From assembly GCF_009901525.1 (NCBI RefSeq), contig NZ_CP019288.1, positions 496,001 to 560,000 of the forward strand: DNA of 64,000 nt. The letters run 5' to 3'. The position numbers and the translations under genes are program-made. Each line of letters starts with the position of its first letter. The first letter of the stretch is position 1. Positions 24,678 through 33,233 of this stretch are shown piece after piece. The notes beneath the pieces were generated by a model. The model saw nothing but the letters and a program-made list of their open reading frames with translations. It had not been told where the DNA came from and did not search any database. Origin of the DNA: Kordia antarctica (GTDB taxonomy: Bacteria; Bacteroidota; Bacteroidia; Flavobacteriales; Flavobacteriaceae).

Positions 24678-25928
24678 ATGAAAAAAACATGCTTTGTAAT
24701 TATTGGATTCAAAACAAAAACTGATTTTGAAACGGGAAGAAAATTAAATCTAGATAAAACCTTTGAAAACATTATCAAACCTGTTTTTGATGATTTAGAT
24801 ATATTATGCTATCGTGCTTGCGATTTAGAACAAGCAGGAGTTATTGATAAAAAAATGTATGAAAATATTCTAAAAGCAGATTTTGTCGTTGCTGATATTT
24901 CAACGTTAAACCCAAATGCTATCTACGAATTAGGTGTCAGACATGCATTAAAACCAAATACTACAATTGTAATCGCTGAAGACAAATTAAAAATTCCGTT
25001 TGATGTAAGTCATGTATTTATCCATTCGTATAAGCATTTAGGAGAGGATATTGGTGTTACCGAAGCGGAAAGATTTAAAGCTCATTTGAAGCAGCAAGTA
25101 GAAAAATTTATAGCCAAACCAGAAATAGATAGTCCTATTTATACATTTATGCCAAATTTAATTCCGCCAAGTTTTACTGAAGATGAAATTGAAGAAATTA
25201 AAGAAAGTATTGATAAATCACATTCTACGTATGATTTAGTTGAATTAGCGGAAAAAAAGAAGAATGAAAAAAAATATAAATTAGCAAAAGATTTGCTAAA
25301 AGAAGCCCTTATAAACAAACCAAACGATAGCTTTATCATTCAACTTTTGGCACTGACGACTTATAAATCAAAAATCCCAACAGAAAAAGAAGCTTTAACT
25401 GAAGCAATAGGCTATTTAGACCAACTAAACCCAAAGGAAACAACAGATCCAGAGACTTTAGGTTTATTAGGAGCAATTCATAAACGGTTATATGAGCAAG
25501 ATGAATCACTAGAAAACTTAAATAAATCATTGCATTACTATGAAAGAGGGTTTTACGTAAAGCAAGATTATTATAATGGTATCAATGTCGCTTTTTTGTA
25601 TGTATTAAAAGCTAGTTTGAGCGAAGAAAAATTAGATTTATACGCTAATTATGGTCAGGCTAGAAAAATATGGAACGAAATTATAACCAAGTGGAGTAGC
25701 GTAGTTGAGTCAGATAGTTTTGAAGATCGAGGTGATAAAGAGTGGATTTGTTTTACGCTAGCTGAAGCATATTTTGGACTTAATGATACTGATAATGAAC
25801 ATAAATATCTAGAATTTGGAAAGGAATATATGAGTGGTGATTTTGCAATTGATTCGTATTTAAATCAAAAAGAAAAACAAGGAAATCTGTTGGCTAAACT
25901 CCACGAAAAATTATATAATATGAAGTAA
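24678..25928 (+). CDS. Deoxyribosyltransferase-like domain plus TPR/MAP3K TRAFs-binding-like protein
   Basis: 416 residues. Residues 1-140 form a nucleoside 2-deoxyribosyltransferase-like Rossmann domain: CFVIIGFKTKTDFETGRKL, CDLEQAGVIDKKMYENILKA, DFVVADISTLNPNAIYELGV with the family's NANVxYELG-type helix. Residues ~180-416 are helical repeats (LAKDLLKEALINKPNDSFII, ETLGLLGAIHKRLYEQDESL), matching the bacterial counterpart of the ASK1/MAP3K TRAFs-binding region (DUF4071). This architecture recurs in predicted bacterial conflict operons. Probable role: nucleotide-derived signal detection and scaffolding for the patatin. No catalytic function is proven. Confidence 0.7.
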   Translation: MKKTCFVIIGFKTKTDFETGRKLNLDKTFENIIKPVFDDLDILCYRACDLEQAGVIDKKMYENILKADFVVADISTLNPNAIYELGVRHALKPNTTIVIAEDKLKIPFDVSHVFIHSYKHLGEDIGVTEAERFKAHLKQQVEKFIAKPEIDSPIYTFMPNLIPPSFTEDEIEEIKESIDKSHSTYDLVELAEKKKNEKKYKLAKDLLKEALINKPNDSFIIQLLALTTYKSKIPTEKEALTEAIGYLDQLNPKETTDPETLGLLGAIHKRLYEQDESLENLNKSLHYYERGFYVKQDYYNGINVAFLYVLKASLSEEKLDLYANYGQARKIWNEIITKWSSVVESDSFEDRGDKEWICFTLAEAYFGLNDTDNEHKYLEFGKEYMSGDFAIDSYLNQKEKQGNLLAKLHEKLYNMK

Positions 25929-25941
25929 AATATGAGTAAAA

Positions 25942-26553
25942 TTAGTCAGCAATTATTCTAGAATATTCCATAAAATAGGATTCAAAACGTTTTAATATCG
26001 GATGCATTTTATCTGAGTATAACACATACTGACATTTTTCAATACTATTCGTAATAGACATTAGTGCTTTGTATGCCGATTTTTGAACTAAAAATTCAGC
26101 GTCATCAATACTAAATATCTTTAATTGAGAAACGCTTAATCCGTTTAATAACAACAACTTATTCATAGTTACAGGCGTGGAAATAAGAATGTCTACACCT
26201 TCAAATATTTCTGATTTTTGCACATCAATATGAAGCTGTTCATAGCCTACATACACTCGTAATGAAGTATGTTTCGTATATGTTAAAAAAGTTTCATATA
26301 ATTCTAAGGCTCTTACTTTATTTTCTACAAGAACTACAGCTCTTGGCGAATTTCCAACGGCTTCACATTTTAATTTCTGCAACGTAGTAAGTATAAGTGT
26401 GGTTGTTTTTCCGCTATCTTTTGAAGCCGTGCAATACACATTAGCTCCACTTTTTATGACAGGAATACTTTTGCTCTGAAAAGGAGTTGGTGTAGTTATT
26501 TCGAAAGATGCTAACTTTTCTTGTATATCGGCATGTAATTTTTTAAAAGGCAT
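25942..26553 (-). CDS. Degenerate stand-alone DEAD-box RecA-like domain
   Basis: 203 residues. Helicase domain-1 landmarks are present but altered: Q-motif-like PTPFQSKSIPVIKSG, Walker A ASKDSGKTT instead of TGTGKT, TPVTMNKLLL at the TPGR site, DDAE in place of DEAD, and no SAT (reads SDK). The second RecA domain is absent and no further homologous frame follows, so this is not simply a frameshift. It may be an RNA-binding pseudo-helicase or a decayed helicase. It is convergent with the TPR gene (13-base gap). Confidence 0.65.
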   Translation of the reverse strand: MPFKKLHADIQEKLASFEITTPTPFQSKSIPVIKSGANVYCTASKDSGKTTTLILTTLQKLKCEAVGNSPRAVVLVENKVRALELYETFLTYTKHTSLRVYVGYEQLHIDVQKSEIFEGVDILISTPVTMNKLLLLNGLSVSQLKIFSIDDAEFLVQKSAYKALMSITNSIEKCQYVLYSDKMHPILKRFESYFMEYSRIIAD

Positions 26554-26750
26554 AGGAATAAAGAACTAACTGTTCGTACAGTATTTATAATTGAGGCAAA
26601 TATACTACCTGCAAACGAAATAAGTGGAAGAAGTTGTTTTTTCTATTTCATTATTAATTGGAATTGTTTTTCAGCAAGAGTTTACAACCAAAAAATTGAA
26701 AGATTAATCGAAAGATTAGCTACTGTCAAGAAGTAATAACTAAAAATTCT

Positions 26751-26758
26751 TATATTTG
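26751..26758 (+). promoter_or_regulatory. Candidate -7 box of the LRR lipoprotein
   Basis: TATATTTG matches TAnnTTTG, 23 bases before the ATG at 26782. Confidence 0.4.
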
Positions 26759-26781
26759 ATTTAGATAAAAAACTATTTAAA

Positions 26782-29700
26782 ATGAGAAAGTATCTATTCG
26801 TATTTTTGGTGTTTGTTTCTGTTATTTCCTGTGAAAAAGATGATAATTTTATAGAACCTACAACTCCTGAAACAGTAGAACAACCAACTCCAGAACCTGA
26901 ACCAATACCTATTTCAGATGAAGAATTTGCATTGGAGAATTTTGGGAATATGGTAACTTCAAATTTTATTGGTAGAATTATAGATGAAGCTGGCTTAGGT
27001 ATAGAAAATGTTTCAATTACAATTGGAAATTCTATTGCCACAACAAATTATTTAGGGGTTTTTGCAATCGATGGTGCTTCTGTGTTTGACAAATTCGCTT
27101 ATGTAAAAGCAGAAAAAGACGGATATATTGCGGGAAGTAGAACCGTTGTGCCAATTCCGAATAGTACAAACGATATACAAATAACACTTTTAACGAAAAA
27201 TATAATTGGTTCTGTAACTTCGGGAAGTGCAAGTTCAATTTCCTTATCTAATGGTTCAGAAGTAACGTTTCAAGGAGAATTTGTAACAGAAACTGGAACT
27301 GCGTATACTGGGCAAGTAGATGTAGTTATGCATTATTTACAACCTAACAATTCTGATACATTTTCACAAATGCCAGGAAGTTTATTTGGGAAACGAGAAG
27401 ATGGTTCAGCAGCAATGATGGAAACTTACGGAATGCTTGGAATAAACTTATTTTCTCCTTCTGGAGAACAATTAAATATAAACGAAGAATTTCCAGCAAC
27501 GCTTACTTTTCCTGTGGATACTTCTACACCAAATGCTCCAACAGAAATGCCTTTATGGTATTTTGATGAAGAAGAAGGATTCTGGAAAGAACAAGGAATT
27601 GCAACTAAAGTTGGGAACGAATATATCGCAGAAGTGGCACATTTTTCTTGGTGGAATTGTGATGCACCAATTATTCCAGTAACTATTTGTTTTGGAATTG
27701 ACGCTGCTGTAACACTATCAAATAATAAATTAGAAATTATAAGAAATACAACGAATCAAGTTATATATTCTGGATATTCTAATGAAGTCGGTCAAGAATG
27801 TGGTCAGTTTCCTAAAGATGAAATTGTAACGATACATATATATTCTGAATGTTCAAATACAATTATTCACACACAACAAGTTGGTCCTTTTTCTTCAGAT
27901 AATTCTTTTGTGTTAAATGTACCAAATTTACCTTCAGAATTAGTACAAACGACTATAACAGGAACATTAAATAATTGCGATGATAACCCAATTACAAACG
28001 GTTATGTATTACTTTATAAAGAAGCTGACACCAATTTTTTAAATGTTGAAATGGCTGTAATAACTGACGGAACGCTAAGCTATTCCAAAACGTATTGTGC
28101 ATTAGATAATATGTATCAAATGATTGTTTTTGATTTGACTAATACTGAAGAATCAGCTCCAATTGATTTAGCTTTTGTAACAACTACAACAGACATAGGT
28201 ATAGTATCTACCTGTAACGATTCTGGTGGAGGCACTTATGTCGGAGATGTTCAGTTATTAAGTCAACAAGAAGTTGATAACTTTGGTTTGTTTGGCTATA
28301 CTGCAATTGAAGGAAATTTGATAATTAATGAGTATACGAGTCAGATAACTTCCTTACAAAGTCTTTCTTCGTTAACAACAATTACAGGTCTTGTATATAT
28401 TCATGATAATGAAGTTTTATCAAGTTTAACTGGATTAGATAATTTAACAACCATTTCAGGAAATTTACAAATTGATCGAAATAATTCATTAACAGATTTG
28501 ACAGGATTAACGAATTTAACAACTGTTTCAGGTTATGTTTTTATCGATGAAAATTCTTCATTATCAGATTTAACTGGATTGAATAATCTAACAGAAGTCT
28601 CTGATTATTTTAAAATAGAAGATAATGCTTCACTAACGAGTTTAGCCGGATTAGAGAACTTAACAACCGTATCAGGTGATCTTAACATTAAATACAATCC
28701 AGCGCTTATAAATTTAACTGGGTTGAATAATTTAACAACCGTTTCAAGTAATCTTTACATTCAATATAATGATGCATTGACAAGTTTGACTGGATTAGAG
28801 AGCTTAACAACTGTTTCTGGTGTGTTTGAAGTTTTTCGGAACAGTGCATTAACAAACTTAACAACAATGGGCAATTTAGTGACCATAAATAACTTAAGTA
28901 TTTTAGATAATGATTTATTAACAAATTTATCTGGTCTAGAAAATTTAACAACTGTATCTAATATATTAAACATTTATAGTAACGACGCATTAACAAGTTT
29001 GACAGGATTGAACAACTTAACAACGGTCTCAGGTGACTTTATAATGAAAGATAATACTTTATTGTTAAGTTTAGCTCCTTTAGGAAATTTAACAACCGTT
29101 TCAGGTTACCTTGAAATAAATGGTTGTACTTCAATACCCGACTTAACTGGTATGGTGAGCCTGACAACTCTAAATGGCTTGCGAATCATTAGAAATCAAT
29201 TGTTAACAGATTTAACAGGATTAGAAAATATTACATCTATTACTGGTTTATCAATTACCTATAATTATACTTTGACAAGTTTAACAGGGTTAACTAATAT
29301 TACTAGCATTGGTAGTTTACGCCTTGAAACAAATGCGTTAACAAGCTTAACAGGATTGGAGAATTTAACTACTTTTAGTTCTATAAATATCAAAAACAAT
29401 GATTCATTGACAAATTTAACTGGATTAGATAATTTAACAACTATTTCAAATCTTCTGATAATTGAAGATAATTATTCTTTAACGAGTTTAACTGGTTTAG
29501 AAAATTTAACAACAGTTGTTAATGATATTCGCATAGGGCATGATGGTTTTATTAGTCGTCCTAATCCTTCGCTTTCAAATTTTTGCGCGTTAACCAATTT
29601 GTTTACCAATGGAAATTATGACGCTAATCTTGTTAATATTCAAGACAATGCTTATAATCCATCAGCACAAGATATTATAAACGGAAATTGTAGTCAATGA
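26782..29700 (+). CDS. Surface lipoprotein with leucine-rich repeats
   Basis: 972 residues. The lipoprotein signal ends VSVISC (lipobox, Cys at 17). After a Pro/Glu-rich linker comes a carboxypeptidase regulatory-like Ig fold (GRIIDEAGLGIENVSITIGN), unassigned beta-rich regions, and from ~residue 500 about 19 irregular repeats built on SLTGLxNLTTVSGxLxIxxN, a receptor-L/LRR-type solenoid. The C-terminus (ALTNLFTNGNYDANLVN) caps it. It is probably displayed on the outer membrane for adhesion or glycan binding. There is no T9SS sorting domain. Its own -7 box suggests it is monocistronic. Confidence 0.82.
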   Translation: MRKYLFVFLVFVSVISCEKDDNFIEPTTPETVEQPTPEPEPIPISDEEFALENFGNMVTSNFIGRIIDEAGLGIENVSITIGNSIATTNYLGVFAIDGASVFDKFAYVKAEKDGYIAGSRTVVPIPNSTNDIQITLLTKNIIGSVTSGSASSISLSNGSEVTFQGEFVTETGTAYTGQVDVVMHYLQPNNSDTFSQMPGSLFGKREDGSAAMMETYGMLGINLFSPSGEQLNINEEFPATLTFPVDTSTPNAPTEMPLWYFDEEEGFWKEQGIATKVGNEYIAEVAHFSWWNCDAPIIPVTICFGIDAAVTLSNNKLEIIRNTTNQVIYSGYSNEVGQECGQFPKDEIVTIHIYSECSNTIIHTQQVGPFSSDNSFVLNVPNLPSELVQTTITGTLNNCDDNPITNGYVLLYKEADTNFLNVEMAVITDGTLSYSKTYCALDNMYQMIVFDLTNTEESAPIDLAFVTTTTDIGIVSTCNDSGGGTYVGDVQLLSQQEVDNFGLFGYTAIEGNLIINEYTSQITSLQSLSSLTTITGLVYIHDNEVLSSLTGLDNLTTISGNLQIDRNNSLTDLTGLTNLTTVSGYVFIDENSSLSDLTGLNNLTEVSDYFKIEDNASLTSLAGLENLTTVSGDLNIKYNPALINLTGLNNLTTVSSNLYIQYNDALTSLTGLESLTTVSGVFEVFRNSALTNLTTMGNLVTINNLSILDNDLLTNLSGLENLTTVSNILNIYSNDALTSLTGLNNLTTVSGDFIMKDNTLLLSLAPLGNLTTVSGYLEINGCTSIPDLTGMVSLTTLNGLRIIRNQLLTDLTGLENITSITGLSITYNYTLTSLTGLTNITSIGSLRLETNALTSLTGLENLTTFSSINIKNNDSLTNLTGLDNLTTISNLLIIEDNYSLTSLTGLENLTTVVNDIRIGHDGFISRPNPSLSNFCALTNLFTNGNYDANLVNIQDNAYNPSAQDIINGNCSQ

Positions 29701-29721
29701 TGCTTATTTTTAGTTGGCACA

Positions 29722-31743
29722 TTAAATTCTCCATGAAAATTTCAACGTTGTTCCAATTCCTTTTTCGGATTCAACCGAAATAATTCCATGATTTTCGTAG
29801 ACTATTTTCTTTACTATCGAAAGACCAATTCCTGTACTTTCTACTTCATCATTCACATTTAGTTGACTAAACATTTCGAAGATTTTGGTATGATACTTTG
29901 CATCAATTCCAGGACCATTATCACTTACAGCGAATACATATTCGTTTGGAAGCTTAGAAAATGAAATATTGATTAGCGCACTGTTTTTATCGTTATGCTT
30001 AATGGAATTACTAAGTAGGTTTTGAAAAACATGTTCTAATTCAATTTTGTTTGTATAAATTTCTAAATCCTCATCAGGAAGATGAATTATATGTTCATTT
30101 TGAGTATCAACGACAGCTCTAATTTCGCTTAGTAAGTTATTTAGGCTGAACAATTCTTTACTCTTTTTTCCTTTCGTTACTTTAGAATATTCCAAAAGCC
30201 CGTTGATCAAAGCAAACATTTTTGAAACTCTATCTTTTAATAACTTAAAGTTATTTTTAACATCTGTATTAATCGTAGTATCAAGATCTTCTTCAATAAA
30301 AGAAACTAATGTGTGCATTGCTATCAGTGGAGCCTTCAAATCATGTGAAACAATGTGATTGAAACCGTCTAGTTCAGCGTTGGATATTTTTAAATTTTTT
30401 AAATTTTCTTTTAATTCAAGGTTCACATTTGACAGTTCGTTTGATTGTATAGAAATTTCTTTTTTCTGTTCAAGTGCAAACTCTTTTGCTCGTTCAAGTT
30501 CTTTGAATGAATTGGAAAACCGCGTCATTAAAAGCATAGAAAGGAGTAAAAAGACTAAAATATAACCAAAATTTACATAGATCATAGCGTTTCCATTCTT
30601 ACCTAAAAAGAAAAATATATGAACAGAAAATATGATAGAAGCCAGCGACATGCTTACTAATAATAAGATAGATTCGTGTCGTTTACCGATGATAATAGTT
30701 TTCATTATTACAAAATACACATAGATCAAATCAATAATCATTAAGATTAAAAATGGTAAAAGTAATTTGGTAAAATGTGGAGGCGGAAGAAAAATAGCTA
30801 ATAACGCAAGTAAACAGAAACTGTAAACTATAATTTTTGAATATAGCTTGTGAACAAAATTGGAGAAAATACTATAGAAAAAAAGACTTGCTGCTGCTCC
30901 TGCTAAAAATAGTATTATGTATTCAAACTTTGTCAATATTATCCAGCTGAATGATTGAAAAATTTCTGCAAATGGCGCATATCTGTCACTCAATGCCATA
31001 TACGATAACGACATACAAAGAATGGCAAAGTAGAGAATAGCTTTGTCTTTATTCCAATAAAATAGAAAGAATAATAAAAAGAAACTTCCAATAAAGCCTA
31101 AACATCCAATAAAAATCATGTCAGCCATTATTTGCTTGGATCTTTTATTAAGAAGCAATTTACTAGCACCAAGGATTAACGGTTTATCAATTCCACCTTT
31201 TTTGTGATAAAAATTTGCTACTTGAATAACAATTTCAAAATCAGTTTCATTCGTATTTAAAGGAATAATTTGAGAAAACCTTCGATGTAACGTCTCATCT
31301 TTAGAAGTACCAACACGACCAATTTCTGAGATTAACTCACCATTTATCCACGTTTTAGAAGCCGCATACGCCGCTGGAATATATAATGAAACATGCGGTC
31401 TTTCCTTTGGAATAGAAATCAATAATCTATACGTTGCATATCCAAAAGAAGGAAGGTTTTCGTTGTTAGAATGCGTAAACGCTGTCCAATTCGTAAGAGA
31501 TATTTTAGTAAATGGTTTATTTGGCTTAAAATTACTAGGTTCTATTAATTCATTCCAATAAAATAACCAGTCAGCATCGAGTGCTATTTCGGTGCTATTA
31601 GTAATCGAAGTTTCTTGAAGATCAATTGTAGCAACATCATCTGTATGTTGTTCAAAACCAAACATATAATGTGTTGAAAGCATACTTATAATGAAACAGC
31701 ATACAAACTTCAAACTATGATTATTAGACAACCAATTAGTCAT
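29722..31743 (-). CDS. 7TM-type (7TMR-DISM) sensor histidine kinase
   Basis: 673 residues. An N-terminal signal/anchor (~13-30), an extracytoplasmic jelly-roll-like domain (~40-195, DISMED2 type), seven helices (~200-400), a coiled coil (LERAKEFALEQKKEISIQSN), then HisKA with phospho-acceptor SHDLKAPL and HATPase motifs LLSNSIKHND (N), SDNGPGID (G1), FEMFSQL (F) and GIGLSIVKK (G2). It senses an extracellular ligand and phosphorylates an unlinked regulator. No response regulator is adjacent. Confidence 0.87.
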   Translation of the reverse strand: MTNWLSNNHSLKFVCCFIISMLSTHYMFGFEQHTDDVATIDLQETSITNSTEIALDADWLFYWNELIEPSNFKPNKPFTKISLTNWTAFTHSNNENLPSFGYATYRLLISIPKERPHVSLYIPAAYAASKTWINGELISEIGRVGTSKDETLHRRFSQIIPLNTNETDFEIVIQVANFYHKKGGIDKPLILGASKLLLNKRSKQIMADMIFIGCLGFIGSFFLLFFLFYWNKDKAILYFAILCMSLSYMALSDRYAPFAEIFQSFSWIILTKFEYIILFLAGAAASLFFYSIFSNFVHKLYSKIIVYSFCLLALLAIFLPPPHFTKLLLPFLILMIIDLIYVYFVIMKTIIIGKRHESILLLVSMSLASIIFSVHIFFFLGKNGNAMIYVNFGYILVFLLLSMLLMTRFSNSFKELERAKEFALEQKKEISIQSNELSNVNLELKENLKNLKISNAELDGFNHIVSHDLKAPLIAMHTLVSFIEEDLDTTINTDVKNNFKLLKDRVSKMFALINGLLEYSKVTKGKKSKELFSLNNLLSEIRAVVDTQNEHIIHLPDEDLEIYTNKIELEHVFQNLLSNSIKHNDKNSALINISFSKLPNEYVFAVSDNGPGIDAKYHTKIFEMFSQLNVNDEVESTGIGLSIVKKIVYENHGIISVESEKGIGTTLKFSWRI

Positions 31744-31935
31744 TATAAAAATTTTCGTAAGTATGTGTAGTCATTTTTAGGTGTAAATTCGTATTTCAAA
31801 AGACTAAAAATAGTTAATATATATGACTCTCAAAAATTGTAGCTAAATTATAGTACGAATCAGTGCTAGTTTGTAGAAGTTCTAATTTACGAGAATTATA
31901 TATAAAAATGCTAACTATAAAATAGCATTCATTTC

Positions 31936-32580
31936 CTATTTGAATGTGTGGCGTTGCTCTTCTGTGGAAGATGCGTTTAGTAATTGGTTAAATATTTTGA
32001 TGATATTAAAATCGCGTGTAATTTCTCCAGAAACCGCAATTCCAGAAATCCCCGTTTCTAATATGCTTGTAACATCTTCTGTGGTAATTCCGCCAACGCC
32101 AATAATTGGAGTTTCAGTTTGTAAGGCTTCAACAATTGCAGTATAACCGTTTAGACCTAAAATCGGAGGTAAATTGTCTTTCGTTGTAGTAAATTTAAAA
32201 GGACCCAAACTAATATAATCAACTTCTTTACTAATTAATGTTTCGCAATCTTGTAAAGTATTTGCGGTTCCACCAATAATTTGCCAAGTGTATACATGTT
32301 TTCTAGCAATAGTAGGGCAGGAGTCTGTTTTTCCTAAATGTACACCATCTGCTTTTACCTCTTTAGCTATTTTGTAATGATCGTTTATAATCAATCTAGT
32401 TTGAAAATGCGCTGTAATTTCTCTAGCTTCTTTGGCAAATTTTAGAATTTTCTTATCTGAAATATTTTTCAAACGCAATTGTACTAATTCTGAACCAGAT
32501 GAACACGCTTTTTGAATATTTTCTAAATGTTCTTTTGGAGAATTTCCTTGAGATATATAATGTAGTTTGGGAATAATCAT
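31936..32580 (-). CDS. thiE: Thiamine phosphate synthase (ThiE/TenI family)
   Basis: 214 residues from the internal ATG at 32580; the longer frame from 32649 adds 23 residues not seen in the family. The TIM barrel is shown by LVQLRLKNISDKKILKFA, LIINDHYKIAKEVKADGVHL, SLGPFKFTTTKDNLPPILG and PIIGVGGITTEDV (phosphate-binding loop). It couples HMP-pyrophosphate and thiazole phosphate to thiamine phosphate. Other thi genes are not nearby, so it could instead be the TenI-like isomerase; the two cannot be separated safely here. Confidence 0.82.
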   Translation of the reverse strand: MIIPKLHYISQGNSPKEHLENIQKACSSGSELVQLRLKNISDKKILKFAKEAREITAHFQTRLIINDHYKIAKEVKADGVHLGKTDSCPTIARKHVYTWQIIGGTANTLQDCETLISKEVDYISLGPFKFTTTKDNLPPILGLNGYTAIVEALQTETPIIGVGGITTEDVTSILETGISGIAVSGEITRDFNIIKIFNQLLNASSTEEQRHTFK

Positions 32581-33233
32581 CTCTTCGTTTTTTATTGTTT
32601 GATAGATTTTGGGCAAGATAAATATTTTACATAGAACATTAGATTCCATTTCTGAAATTAAACAGAATATTTGATCGATTCAGGATTCATAGCAAAAAAG
32701 CGCTTTCTGTAGAAATTATCTCGCAGTATTGCCTAAAAATTACTAGAAATATGCCAACAAAGAATATTTTGTTCAAATTCTTAAGAAGGTTATTGCGTGT
32801 AAACTTCTGTAAAAAATCTATTAAATGAAGACTATACTAAAAAATATTAAACCCTTTAAATCTTAGATCAACTCAAAAATGTAAGATTCTGACTAATAAT
32901 AAAAGCTAATTACTACTGAATTATCAAATTAATTCATTATACTATTGTAAATAATTAAGGCTTAAATTTCACGTTATTTACTTGCAGTAAAATAAACATA
33001 AAATAAGTAAATTATTTCGAAAAAATGTTGTTATTTTGCCGACCGATTTCTACCAAAATTATTAGTTAGTAATATTAATACAATAAAAATATTTTCTTTT
33101 GTGTTAATATAAACATCGAATGAGTTAGTTGTGTCCGAAAAAAGATATTACTTTCATATTGGTTTTACCAAAGTTATTAGTTAATAGTATCAAACAAAAA
33201 GAGAAAAAAATTATTCAAAAAAAATTTAAAATT
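32581..33233. other. Long leader/intergenic region before the OmpA gene
   Basis: About 650 bases, AT-rich, with no gene that I can support. Several near -7 sequences occur (for example TTATTTTGCCG near 33030), but none is exact. Part of it is probably a long 5' leader of the OmpA-family gene. Confidence 0.4.

Noticed and set aside
22686-25928. Patatin operon as a CBASS system
   Set aside because: No cyclic-nucleotide synthase (CD-NTase) gene is present within the operon or nearby; patatin alone is not enough.
28400-29560. Regular DNA repeats as a CRISPR-like array
   Set aside because: They encode leucine-rich protein repeats in one continuous frame.
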